A DNA stretch of 64,000 bases from Berberis thunbergii (lineage: Eukaryota; Streptophyta; Magnoliopsida; Ranunculales; Berberidaceae), in the NCBI GenBank assembly GCA_003290165.1, contig QNQO01000652.1:496001-560000 (forward strand), written 5' to 3'. Numbering within the stretch: position 1 is the stretch's first letter; every line of letters begins with the position of its first letter. This document shows, in pieces, positions 1 to 11,103 of the stretch. A program made the translations under genes and the position numbers. The notes under the pieces were generated by a model. That model saw only the letters and a list, made by a program, of their open reading frames with translations, had not been told where the DNA came from and searched no databases.

Positions 1-560
1 TGCCTCTCGTCAACCTGATGAGTGGGTGTGGAATGGTAAGCCAGGCAAATTCTCTGTGGACAGTGCTCATTCTCTAGCTTTGCAAAACACATTAGCCAAT
101 GCTTCTCCTCCCCTTTTGGGCACAAAGTCTTCTAGATGAAAGATCTCTGCCCTAGGGCAAATTTCTTCTTGTGGAAAAATTCTTACAGCTGGTAAGTTGA
201 TAAGCAAAGGTATCCAAATTCCCAACAGGTGCCCCTTTTGCGAGTTGGTGAAGAGAGTTTGGAACACTTATTTTTCTCCTGCTCATTACTAGACAAATTT
301 GGCTCACCTTATGTTGCCAAGCTAATGCTCCTGCCGCTAATGCTCAATTCTTCCTCCATTGGGTCTCTGCTTGGAAGAAGGACTACTTATCTTTCAAAGG
401 CAGTTGGTGTGTATCAGGCTTCTTATTGCCACCCTTTGGGTCATTTGGAAAGAGAGAACAGAATTTTCAAGGGATATGAATTGTCTGTTCTTATCAATGA
501 CATCAAGTCCCTCCTGTGGCAGTGGTGCTACAGTTAGGAGATGTTAAAAGGGGATTCCTT
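1..560 (+). mobile_element. LINE ORF2 3' remnant (zf-RVT domain)
   Basis: This is a broken piece of the C-terminal part of a plant L1-type LINE polyprotein. Reading across several frames gives the layout of the reverse-transcriptase zinc-binding domain: DEWVWNGKPGKFSV near base 20, then ISKGIQIPNRCPFCE around 200-245, then ESLEHLFFSCS at 250-285 in another frame, and WVIWKERTE at about 437-465. A stop and at least two frame changes separate these blocks, so no protein is made. The 3' tail to about 720 resembles a LINE 3' end with T-rich sequence, but no clean poly-A or target duplication is visible. The left part of the element lies outside the window. Confidence 0.7.
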
Positions 561-1289
561 TTCACGCCTCTTTCACTCTTTGATTAATTGAGATAGCCTT
601 TTCGACTTCTAATCTCTCTTCTTCTCTTTTGTATCTGTCTGCCTTGTGTCTAACTCAGTCACTGGCCTTTGTATTCCTATTTGTTTTCATTAACGTTATG
701 CCAGCTGTTTTACTGATTAAAAAAATTCCATTTCATATCCACCAAAAAACCACAGAAATTCTCAAGCAAAGGATTCCTCAAATCTATCATAGATTGTTTA
801 CTATGGGATGTAAAAAAAAAAAACTAGGCATACAAAGATGAGCATGTTTGTAAAATATTGAACAAGAAAAGCAGTTACACACTGGGGGTTTGTAGCTATA
901 TGTGATCCATGTATTCTCTTATTCTTCACTTCTCCGTCCTATAAAATTTCAATCGGTGATTTTAAGGGCATAGGACACTTGTATAAAAGATAATATGTGA
1001 CCTCATTAAGGTCTGCAGGCCTCATGAAGCATACTGGATAAAAGTTGTTCAGGTAACTAGAACTTATCTCAACCTTTGAATACATATACAAAATATGTAT
1101 AATGTACTAACGAAATATGTTTTGGGCATCGGAACACAACCTATTAAACATAAATATTTTCATCTAGGTGAACAACCTAATTTTCACCAAGTAGCTTTGA
1201 TTCTACCTTACAACACCCCTGCCAGACAGACTGATTCCAATCTCTCAATAGCAACTAAAATTTGTAATCTATATGACAAGTAGATCTGG
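561..1289. other. AT-rich spacer, no gene seen
   Basis: Short reading frames only. The first 150 bases probably belong to the 3' untranslated tail of the preceding LINE remnant. The rest has no recognisable coding or repeat structure. Confidence 0.5.
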
Positions 1290-1915
1290 GATCATAAGTT
1301 GAACACTTTCTCTGTTAGAGATTTCTACAGCAAACTATCCACTGCCACACCCCTCCCTTCCACTGCTGCACAAACCCAGCTGTTAATTTCTTTGGGGGTT
1401 AACTTCTCTATCTTTTGGACTCTAGTCCATGGAACAATCCTAACCATCGAGGCATCAACAATCTTACATAACAAGCGCTCATCATCCCAAACAAGTGGGT
1501 TATGTGTGAAGCAGCTATTAAATCAATCACCCACCTCTTCATTCAGTGCCCCCATGCAACCTCCATCTAGGCTGCAACTGCGAGTGACACACTGACATAA
1601 GATGGTTTTTCCTGCTTGATGGAGAGTTTATGGAATGTTTTGTCAAATGGAAGCCCACATCTCCACACACCGCAAGAAATGGGCCTAATAAGCTGCTTTC
1701 AATTACTGTTTGGGTCATTTGGAAGGAGAGGACTAGCAGATTTTTCGAGAACAAGAAATTGGACTCCTCTTTGTGGATCGTGATCAAAGTAATGTCCATC
1801 GAATGGGCTATAGCTTGGGTGGTCGCCCCTGCCATTCCTATTTCGGAGCTTCTTCTCATGTGGATTGCTTTTCTTTGTTTTTATTTCTCCTTCAGCTTCT
1901 TGCTCAGTTTGTAAT
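1290..1915 (+). mobile_element. Second LINE ORF2 3' remnant
   Basis: A second degenerate LINE zinc-binding domain lies in the same orientation as the one at the window start. FSVRDFYSKLS (about 1310-1340) matches the start of the domain. The block VIWKERTSRFFENKK (about 1710-1760) matches the conserved tail also seen in the first remnant as WVIWKERTE. The reading frame is broken several times and the Cys/His knuckle has decayed. Upstream reverse transcriptase is absent, so this is a 5'-truncated insertion or an internally deleted one. Confidence 0.62.
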
Positions 1916-2631
1916 CTTTCTTTCTTACTAATGCAAGTGTCTTATTCATAAAAAATTGCCACTCAATATGGAATACACTACAGTCTACAAAATTCCCCTC
2001 TTAGCTAGGAACTTAATAACTACACATTCGTCTATTTCAAGTCTTAGTAGTACAACCGTAACAACCCTATCCCTTCCATACGTAAATGTCAATGTTGGAT
2101 GTTTGATAGACCACTAATCATATATGCATACAAAAACAACTTCAATGTACGAAACTTTGAAAACATATTCCCGACTATTAAAACGCAAATAGAGATCAGA
2201 TACCAGAAGTGTTTTAAGAGCAGCAGACATGGTACCATAAAATTTTAACCAAACAGTTCAAACCTCTAACCAAGCCTCCTACAAACTAAGTTGTTGTTCT
2301 TGGATCTTTTAATGTCCCGTGTGTTATATGCCATCATTAATAGTTATAAAAAAAATTAAAAAAATAATTCAATATCTCTTGCACCACAAAGCCAAATCTC
2401 ATATGTAGCACTCTTTAACAATTACCTAAATGTTTCTAGTATTTATTGATCATTCTTCAAATACTAGAAGTTTCTATGGTTTGAAATCTTTCAATATTTA
2501 AAGTTTTTCAATTACTAGACTATCCAGGTAAGAGAGTTTCCAATCAGGGGCTTTTTGAAAATAAAAACTTGAGAATCCAAAAAACACTTAAATACAATCT
2601 ACCCCACTGACTCCCATGAACATATTATACC
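1916..2631. other. AT-rich spacer
   Basis: No gene, RNA gene or clear repeat is visible. Confidence 0.5.
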
Positions 2632-2907
2632 TCAAACTCGTTTAAACGATGTCAACTTCTTGAAAGCTTTCCATGCCTCCTCCCACACGACAGCCTCATA
2701 ATCATTCACAACATCACCATCCTTTGCGGTCACAATGAGTCGATAATTTCTACCCTCGCCCATTAGAGACTCACCCCAAACCACATGAACAAATTTCAAA
2801 TTTGTGTTAGCCTCTTTGTTGTGCTCACATACAGCAAACTGTCCTATTTCTTGAACAAGTGGATCCTTCACATCTCTAATGAGCCGCCATCCGCCAACAG
2901 AACTCAT
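2632..2907 (-). CDS. Cystatin-like protein with degenerate inhibitory loop
   Basis: The 91-residue frame has the phytocystatin architecture. Phytocystatins block papain-like cysteine proteases. It has an N-terminal Gly pair (VGGW), an alpha-helix signature close to the plant form (EIGQFAVCEHNK), TNLKFVHVV, NYRLIVTAKDGD, and EEAWKAFKKLTSF at the C terminus. The central QxVxG loop that enters the protease active site is replaced: the aligned segment reads GESLMGEGRNY where family members have GE-x-QVVSG-x-NY. The second loop has Ala-Trp instead of the usual Pro-Trp. No signal peptide precedes the start. The frame continues upstream to 3042 without cystatin similarity, so I chose the Met just before the Gly pair. 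It could be a diverged non-inhibitory cystatin or a recent pseudogene whose frame is still open. Confidence 0.65.
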   Translation of the reverse strand: MSSVGGWRLIRDVKDPLVQEIGQFAVCEHNKEANTNLKFVHVVWGESLMGEGRNYRLIVTAKDGDVVNDYEAVVWEEAWKAFKKLTSFKRV

Positions 2908-3044
2908 CCGACTTACAGCTGAGATTTCATCAAAGATGGAGAAGGAATCAGAAGAACTTGAGGATGAACTGAATAACATGGAAATAAAATGCCCAATATT
3001 TGGACACCAAGAAGAAGCCATATGGCACATTTTGTGGATCAAGT

Positions 3045-3730
3045 TTCCTAAGTCTAGCAGGTATAATTCTCTTCCAAATTGAAGTTAACATTATAAAACT
3101 TCTAAAGAAAGTGTTGAAGATCAAAATCGAGACACCACCGACAAGTTAAGCCACATCAAATAGACCCATTTCACTGGGATCTAAAGAGAATTTTATAATT
3201 CCTTGACTATAATGACAGATTGGTTCGGTAAATCAACAAATCTACCCTGGAGAGCAAATACGAGCTATTGAAATAGAAAAGATCTAGTAGAGCCATGAGC
3301 AGAATGGTCAGTGGACCTAAACTTGATTCAAACCTACACATATGTGGTTCTTCTCCCACTGACCTCTCAGTGCTATCTTCTACTATTTATTCCAAAATTT
3401 ACTGTCACAATGACGGGGTGATTAGAGCTTAACCAGACTCTTACCCTCATTAGCAACAATGTTAGCAAACATATAGATGGTAGGTGATAAACATGTGTAG
3501 CATCCTTGCATATAATTTTGCCCAAAAGCTACCCATTCTAACATTTTAATACTCTCTTAGTATTTCATCAAACATATTATGAACTATTCATTACCATTAA
3601 AAGTATCTAAAACCCCCATTTCTATATGTGAATGCAACATAAAAAAATTTAAAAATTTTAAAAAATAAGCCAATTAAGTAAACAATCAGAGAAGTTGCTT
3701 ACACATACAAATAAACAAAAGATAGAGAGA
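3045..3730. other. Spacer between two minus-strand genes
   Basis: AT-rich. It would include the 3'UTR of the NFD6-like gene and the 5' flank of the cystatin frame. No coding or repeat signal is seen. Confidence 0.45.
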
Positions 3731-4087
3731 TCAAACTCCTGGGTTTGCACGGCAGAGCATACCCTGAGACAACGATCTTGAATTGTCAACACTCAGACAA
3801 GATGTCAGCCATGCCGAAGAGACCGCGCTGTGGAACGGAAGCAGAGATTGAACGCAAACCATCTCCGAAGGCAACCTGAACACCAAATTGAAATGGTTAG
3901 AATCAGTGAAATCGAACAGATTTAAAAAGGGTATTTTTGAGTAAGTTGAAGAAGAGCTTTGCCTTGAAAAAGTGGGGAAAGTGCGGGGGAGTTGCGAGGA
4001 AGACATGGGTCTGGTTTTAGATTTATTGATGGAGGATTTGAAAAGGTTCAAGGCGGGTCTTGAGATCGATCGATAACGAGACGCCAT
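3731..4087 (-). CDS. NFD6: NUCLEAR FUSION DEFECTIVE 6-like small organellar protein
   Basis: It encodes a small basic protein with an N-terminal organelle-targeting look (MASRYRSISRPALNLFKSS, rich in Arg and Ser, few acids). The conserved C-terminal block of the NFD6-like family is present: VQSLLPFHSAVSSAWLTSCL followed by SRSLSQGMLCRANPGV, ending in TGA. Arabidopsis NFD6 is mitochondrial and needed for karyogamy; the exact activity is unknown. The frame is open throughout, but bases 3876-3962 look like an 87-bp intron: exon AAG, donor GCAAAG, branch-like TTCTAAC, acceptor TTCAG. Removing it joins FSR directly to LPSEM, the usual family spacing, and gives 89 aa from exons 3963-4087 and 3731-3875. 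Retaining it adds 29 in-frame residues. Confidence 0.8.
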   Translation of the reverse strand: MASRYRSISRPALNLFKSSINKSKTRPMSSSQLPRTFPTFSRQSSSSTYSKIPFLNLFDFTDSNHFNLVFRLPSEMVCVQSLLPFHSAVSSAWLTSCLSVDNSRSLSQGMLCRANPGV

Positions 4088-4260
4088 GAGTCAAGAAATT
4101 GAAGTGTTTGGGGGAACTTTGAAGTTTGAAAGAAGAAAATGAAGGGCTTTAGAGTTGGGGTTTAATTTCTGTCCCTTTTTATCTCAAACTCTTCCCAACA
4201 GGTCCCACAAACTTCGTTGAATTTGCTTGCACTTGTAGATCAAAAGTGTGTTCTTGTTAG

Positions 4261-5254
4261 CAAGGGCGGATCTAGGCAATTACCCACTTTAACTTTCAAA
4301 ATATTGAATTATATAATATATAATACTATGTAACAATTGTTCATTCAAATATCGAAAATTCGAGGGGTCGGAAAGGGAGCGAGCCATCCATCCTTCTCGA
4401 GATGAGTGTCAGCGTGCATCTCTAAAAAATGTGCTCATCTCAAGGAGGATGGATGGTTACACCCATCCCTCTACTTTCCCTCGACCCCAAGCAAAGCTCT
4501 TCAAATATTTCCACATTTCTTGGTGTAGTAATTAGAAGTTAAAAATTTTTAGTAAATGACTTAAGTTTGATATTCTTGAAGCTCGTCTTTGTTTTTTCCA
4601 CTGCAATTTTATTAGTAATTGTAAATATTAAAAAAAATTGTTTAATAAAAACTTATATTTGGTCCACTTAGAGCGTATAATTTCTTTATGGCAATTAACT
4701 ATTACTATATGTCATTGTGACATGCCCCCTAATTTTTATTTTCATTGCAATTTTATACATAATTTCAAATATTAAAAATTTATTTATTTACTCACAAGTG
4801 GTACAAAACCTCCAACAAAAAAATATTTGAAATTAATTTCTAAACTATTGAAAATATGTGTCATTAGCCAACTCACACAAAATTTGAAGCTCATATAAAT
4901 CATTTTTTCTATGATATTGTAGTAGAATCTTATTATACTCACAAATTTCAGATTTTTTAAGCTTCAACTAGATACATATATTAATTATTTTGTTATTTTA
5001 GTTATATATTCTAATTATTACGCTCATTTGCCTTTACTAAGATTGCTGATATTGTGACCTTATTCTATATTAAAATTGGACTACATTTGATTCAATTTGG
5101 TATATGCAATGTAATTTGATAGTTGTATTTTATTTATTAGTTACTAGCTCGGGTAGAAAAGTTTTTTTTTTGCTTAGCTCTAGATAACTACTATTATCAA
5201 CTAATAATTATTTGTCATTTTGCCCCCTTAACTAAAATCCTGAGTCCACCACTG
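4261..5254. mobile_element. Non-autonomous hAT element with 8-bp TSD
   Basis: The ends are CAAGGGCGGATCTAGG on the left and, read inward on the other strand, CAGTGGTGGACTCAGG on the right. Both are variants of the plant hAT terminus CAGTGGCGGATCCAGG. The element is flanked on both sides by CTTGTTAG (4253-4260 and 5255-5262), a perfect 8-bp target-site duplication typical of hAT. The 994-bp interior is AT-rich and has no transposase. A hairpin MITE is nested near the left end. The termini resemble those of the transposase-bearing hAT at 45.7-50.2 kb. Confidence 0.85.
4362..4490. repeat. Hairpin MITE (CTCGAGATgAGTG family)
   Basis: This is an interrupted inverted repeat of about 129 bp. The outer arms are GGGGTCGGAAAGGGAG and its complement near CTTTCCCTCGACCCC. 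The inner arms are CCATCCATCC and GGATGGATGG, with ctcgagatgagtg and ctcatctcaagg around the centre. It has no coding capacity and sits inside the hAT element. Confidence 0.65.
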
Positions 5255-5262
5255 CTTGTTAG

Positions 5263-5608
5263 ATCATGCTTTATAATCAGCTTCGTGATAATTACAATAA
5301 TAGAAACATGTGGCGTGCGTTCCCTTCCCCATGACGTGTGATTTCATCTGCCACACTTCTACCAATTCCACTGAGGAAGTAACCAAGTGGGTCCAATTTC
5401 AATTTAGATGAACATTTTTATATCCTTATGTTATGTGGTATTGTCTCTCCTTGCGTTTACTCATTCATGCTAGTGCACTTCATTGCTTGAGAGTTATTCT
5501 TAAACGTTCTACTTGCATGTTCAAGTATACAATTTCAAACTTATTTTTGAAATATTTTTTTATTGATGTTTGATTTAAAAAGGAATCAAACAAACACAGC
5601 GGGAGTTA
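5263..5608. other. Spacer
   Basis: AT-rich, with no feature recognised. Confidence 0.5.
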
Positions 5609-5726
5609 TTTTATAGAGCCAGTCACAACACCATCCATCATCCTAGAGATGCGCATCTCAATGATGATGGATGGTGTTAGGTCTGGCATAGCGCGGGCAT
5701 GGTTGGTCTGGCCTGGCTCTTTAAAA
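5609..5726. repeat. Hairpin MITE with near-perfect 52-bp core
   Basis: The core at 5627-5678 is a palindrome with 24 of 26 matching arm positions, centred on GATGCGCATC and bounded by AACACCATCCATCATC. A second pair of arms lies outside it: TTTTATAGAGCCAG at 5609-5622 and CTGGCTCTTTAAAA at 5713-5726, with one mismatch. Content and layout resemble the hairpins at 4362-4490 and 57141-57260. Confidence 0.65.
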
Positions 5727-5728
5727 AA

Positions 5729-7098
5729 GTGCAACACAACGGTAATCCATTCTACCAAGTGCTTGTGAGACCACCATATTTGATTCAAGCTTTATTTCGC
5801 AAAGTTTGCGGATAAGTAGTCAACCTCGCTATACATATCATCTATTTCAAGGATTCTCTTTTTTGCGCAAGTTCATTATAAAGTTCCGCCAATAAGGTTT
5901 ATTCATCAAGGAACCTCAAAATCGATTGAAGACTTTACTTTTGCACTTTGAAGTTGGGCCAATCTCATGTTCACATTGAAAAAAAAATGTAATTTTAATA
6001 ACAATAAATAAAAGTGTGGGAAATATGCACCGACCTTAATGGTAGATAAACAAATTAAATTCTAAGTTAATGTAACATAACATAAATAGAGCAAACTAAT
6101 TGCCTACACCCTAAGTAGTTTTGATCATTTTTTTCATTCATAAAACACTACCATAGTGCCTACATAACTAGTTTTAGAGGGAAAATGAAACTCTTTCGAT
6201 TTATTTACCTAATTAATGCATGTACTAAAATATTTAGGATGTCCATTAACAAAGGAAAAAATAAAACTTGTTATGTCATTAACTATAGATGCCTAAAATG
6301 AAGTTTTCCAGTACCAATTGTAGAGTGTATACAACTCTCAATGTGCTGAGAATGTGGGAAAACATAGGAGAACATGAAGGAGAGAAAACATGGATATGAA
6401 TTATTTTTTTTCCTATTCAAAGTTTGTAAATTCAAGAAACAGATTTGATCACTGCCAACCTAGGGCTAAACACTTAACCTTGATTGTTCCATTATTTGAT
6501 TTCATGTAATCACGATGTGTAAATCAATGGATTTATTCTCTTCGCTAATTCTAAATGGCGAGGAAAGGGGATGTGACTGCTCATGGCATACAAGCACTCA
6601 AATGGTCTTACCAGGTCTATGAATCTTATGGCGTACATATCAAGAAAATATGGTGTACATATCTAGTTTCATTTTTTATATCTCTCAAGCAAAATAGTGG
6701 AAAAGGAGCACAACAATGCATACTCGCATATAGCTTGAGAAATCAAAAACAAGTTTCATTCTCTCTGTCCTCTATTTGGTTTAAATCGAAACATATCTTT
6801 TACTTAAGTGAAATTGACACTGTTTGGAATTTCTAGACCCATTTCTTCCTGATTTCATTCAAGGAATAAGTTAGGGTTGCAAGGACTCCACCCACACGAA
6901 GTACTCAGCCAAAGCTCTTGAGGAGAGAGAGACCTTTGAAGCTCTCAAAAAGAGCTCACATGCCCCACAAGGATTAGTGGGTATCATTGCCTCAGAATTG
7001 GTACTAGGCAACATTATTTTAGACATATATTTAATGACAAAACAAGTTTTTTTTTCTTTGCTAATGGACATTCCAAATGGTTTTTGGATGCACTAAAA
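5729..7098. other. Spacer, no supported gene
   Basis: AT-rich. A 93-aa open frame at 6555-6836 has no family resemblance or splice support. Nothing else is seen. Confidence 0.45.
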
Positions 7099-7854
7099 GG
7101 GTGTGTTTGGTTATCCCTTTGACCATTGTAATGTAATGGCTATTACAATGGTCAACTACATTCTTTTGTTTGGTGAAGCAAAAAATCATTGTAATGATAA
7201 TCTCCATTACAGATCTGGTTGTAATGGTCATTCCTACCTCCCCCCCCCCTATGAATGACCATTACCATTTCGATTGTAATGGTCAAGGTTACCTAATGAC
7301 CATTTTTACCTTCCTCACCCTCTCCCTGTAATCTCTTCTTCCCTATGTTCTCATGAAATCCACCTGCCACCACCACCTCATCCACTATCACAAACCCGCC
7401 GCCACCACCTCACCCACTGTCACAAAAAACCACCACCACCTCATCCACCACCACAAAAAACCTCCTCACCCACCCTTCTTCCTGTGAAGAAATCCACTCA
7501 CCCCCCACTTTTCTCACTGTGGCAGGAAATCCACCCACCACCACCACCTCACTCACCCTCCCTGTGAAGAAATCCATCACCCACTATGTGAAGAAATTCA
7601 CCCACCTGTGAAGAAATCCACCACCCACCATGTCACAAAAAAAAAAAAAAAAAAAAAAAGGAAAAGTTGACTTATAAAGAGAGATAGTGTGGATGGTTTG
7701 GGGTTTTTGATTTTTAAGTAAGAGTATTTTTGAAAATAAATTTTACATTATCACCTTACCAATTTAAAAGTATACTAAACATACATATTTTCATTCCCAT
7801 TTCCATTCCTTTTACCATTTATATTCTCATTTCATTGAGTAACCAAACGAGCCC
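7099..7854. mobile_element. Non-autonomous TIR element, Tourist/Harbinger-like ends
   Basis: The ends are GGGTGTGTTTGGTTA on the left and TAACCAAACGAGCCC on the right, an inverted pair of the GGGYNYGTTTGGTT type common in PIF/Harbinger-like plant MITEs. The subterminal parts are rich in attacc and ccattac motifs. The middle holds a CCACCACC low-complexity stretch (about 7360-7630) and an A-tract of about 25 bases (7637-7661). The flanks read AAA and TAA, so a target duplication is not clean. No transposase is present. Confidence 0.55.
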
Positions 7855-9517
7855 TAATTACCTAAATAAATAGAAAGAGTTTCATTTTCCCCCTAAAACT
7901 AGCCACGTAGGCATACGGAAGATCTTGCTAAAAGAGATAATCCTTGAAATTGAGGATATGTATGAGCAAGGTTGAGTGACTAGTTATCCACAAACTGACA
8001 AGGATTTTTCAAAAAGAGACGATCACCCTTCTAGTCACGCTCTTTCGATCTTAGCTCTAACATACTTTTAGAGCTAGCTTTTGTCGACTTCTTGCTTCTT
8101 GGACTTCATTATTGTGTTTTTTGACATGGTTTTTCATGACTTGACTTTAGTCTTATTGTCCTTGACTTTGGTCTTCAAACTTTGACTTCTTGGATAAATT
8201 TAAATGACTTTCTCACTGTCTATTACCTAATTCTCAAACACTTGTGATTTGTAATTGCATCACATATGCTTACAAGAATCATGGAAGTTCTTACAATTCC
8301 TAAACACATTTCAAAGAGTTTACACTGCAGTTATTTAATAAAGTCAGTAAAGTCAAGGGACAAAACCATAATTGAAAATAATGGAAGTTAGACGGTCAAT
8401 GGTGTCAAGGTGGTCTTAGGACCTAAACTCTAAGCATGGCAAATAAATGACCTAAATGCAAAGTTGGTACAAATTATGAGACATGTCGTCTAATTAACCA
8501 TAATTCATATTCAACGCACATTTTGCAATTTTCTTTTTTCCATATAGAAGCACATAAACATCCATCAATTCTTTTCTTGTAGAGGTTAAGTACCTTAACT
8601 TGTTGAAATGATAAAACGAAGTATCTATCAATTGCTTCCATCTGAGTTTTGGACTCGGAATTAAACTCATAAATCGTGAAATCATTAAAGGCATGATTCA
8701 TAATGTTTTTCTCATTAAATGAAAAATTAAGTCTTGATTTGTTCATTAAAGAATAAAAAATGAAGAGGGGAGAAATCCATTCAAATCATTTCAGGCGCAA
8801 TGAGTAGGAAGCTCATGCACTTTTAGTTAAGCTTTAAGTTGTTGCTAACAATTCTTTTACATTAAACACACTCGTCGCAATTTTATATACTTGAAAAACG
8901 CGTGCACACACCAATATACCAAATTTATCTTCTAGGGATTAAGAAATGAATTTGTTTAGACAATAAATCTAAATATATACCAATTGCTTCCACGTGACTT
9001 TTGCACATGAAATAAAATTAATAAAAATTTTGAAATCATTAAAGCAGTGATTACCAATTACTAAAGTAGGAATAATTAAATCACAAACAAAATCAAGCAT
9101 TTCCTAATATCCTCAATTATCTCCCCCACTTCACCGATTAATAGCTTTGTTCACTTTTCACAATTCTTAGAATAACTACCACAATAAAAATAAAAATAAA
9201 ATCTCTCAATAAAAATGTATAAAATATATATTGTATGTCATATTGCTTTTTAATTTCCTAAATAAATATTTTTGTATTATTTTGACTAAAAACTTTCACA
9301 AACATTGTAGTACCATAATTTATAATCTCTTAAAATTAGGATTAGCTCGAATAAAAGAAATACACCCACGTACTTAGCGCACAAAAAAAAGAGTCCATAT
9401 CACCTTCCTCATGAGGCATGGATGGACTTCTCTACTCCCCACACTGATATAGTGCCACATGTAAAAATAATAAGTATCACAAGTATAGGGGCTTTCTAAT
9501 AAATTTAAAGAGTAAAG
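7855..9517. other. AT-rich spacer
   Basis: Short random frames only. A 90-aa minus frame at 8474-8746 is overlapped by another frame and matches nothing I recognise. Confidence 0.45.
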
Positions 9518-9597
9518 TTTTTTTTTTTTTTGTCAAACACGAAGATGCTTATTAATGAAAGCAAAGGAAACAAAAAACAATGAGAAACATTTCTATA

Positions 9598-10720
9598 TCA
9601 AGGAATGCCAAGACACCATAAAAGTGTTAAAACCCAAATCCCTAAACAAATTACAAGTCGAACCCATCCTCCACGGCAATTCTCTAATCTCGATAAAGAT
9701 AGAGTGCTCTGATCTGTTGAGTCCTTCAAATTCCATTTTATTTCTTTCTTTCCACACACACCACATGAGAACGTGAGGTACCTTACGCCATAACCACTCC
9801 ACCGACGTGAAGGATTAGCTTGAGACCACCAACTTAGCCAATTTAAAATGGAGCCTTGAAACATCAAACTCAAACCAAATTCTGCCAAGAAACTGCTCCA
9901 AATGGATTTGGAGAAACAACAGTGAAGCATCAAATGGTCCAGCGTCTCGTCAATTTCATTGCAAAGCACACAAAGACTCCCTATGTGGATTTCTCTTTTC
10001 CTTAACCTATCTTTAGTCAAGATTTTCTCATGCAATACTGACCAATTAAATAAATTAATCAGAGGAAAAAGGTTTTTCACTTATACCAGATTTTTGTGAG
10101 AGGAAATGAAGGGGTTAGAGTGGGTCGCATAGTGAGATGCAGCCAACATATCCGAAAATTCTTTCACCGAGAAGCCCACACCTTTACCCTTCCACACCAA
10201 ACTATCAGATCCCTCTGAGAGCATTTGTCTATCCAACAGAAACATTAGATTAACGAACTCTTCTAGCTCCCCAGTATTTAGGGGTCTTTGAAAGGAAAGA
10301 TCCCAAGAAGTGTCGTTAGACCAAAAATTGCTCACACTCCCATATTGATTGTTGTTAATGATAAACAACATTGGGAACATATCCTTCAAAGATTGGTTAC
10401 TACACCAAACATCATGCCAGAAAGAGATGAGATCACCATTTCCACATTGGAGAGAGGTGTGAGGGTAAAAGCCACTTGCGCACCGGGAGATGGACTTCCA
10501 CAAAGAGCATCCGTAGGAAGTGTACTTAGTTCTTTTCCAAAACCCATCTATTGCGCCCATATTTGTCCATAATGAGAGATCTCCATAAATTATCATTTTC
10601 TTTTGCAAATTGCCAAAGCCACTTAGAAAGTAATGCAATATTGAAAGTGAGCACTTGACGAATGCCTAAACCACCTTGAGATTTAGGGCAACAAATTTTC
10701 TCCCAGCCCACCAAATGCAT
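9598..10720 (-). pseudogene. LINE ORF2 C terminus with zf-RVT
   Basis: The segment 10526-10720 carries VGWEKICCPKSQGGLGIR, the conserved block after the RT thumb. 10081-10638 carries CGNGDLISFWHDVW. 9598-10080 carries the zinc-binding domain (VLCNEIDETLDHLMLHCCFS, then FSCGVCGKKEIKW). At least one frame change lies near 10640. Confidence 0.8.
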
Positions 10721-11103
10721 CTTTCTAGAGTTATGAGTAGTCCCCCAAGGAAATCGCGCATGATCTGTTCCATCTTGGCTGCTATTGAACAGGAAACCTT
10801 GATAAGAGACATAATGAACACGGGGATAGAAGCTAATGTGGATTGTATAAGAGCTAGTCTGCCTGCTTTAGAGAGAAATTTGCATTTTCAAGACGCTAGT
10901 TTCGATTCCATCATTTCGATCGTCTCATCCCACACAACTTTACTTTTGAAACTAGCCCCCAAAGGCATGCCCAAGTACTTAACTGGAAGATGACCCGCTG
11001 AACAACCCAATAAACCCGCCAACTAGTGCAGATGAGGGACATTTCCAATAAGCAATACCCTTGATTTGTGAAAGTTGATTTTCAGACCTGAAATAACTTC
11101 AAA

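Noticed and set aside
6555..6836. 93-aa open frame
   Set aside because: No recognisable domain, no splice or codon-usage support, and AT-rich spacer context.
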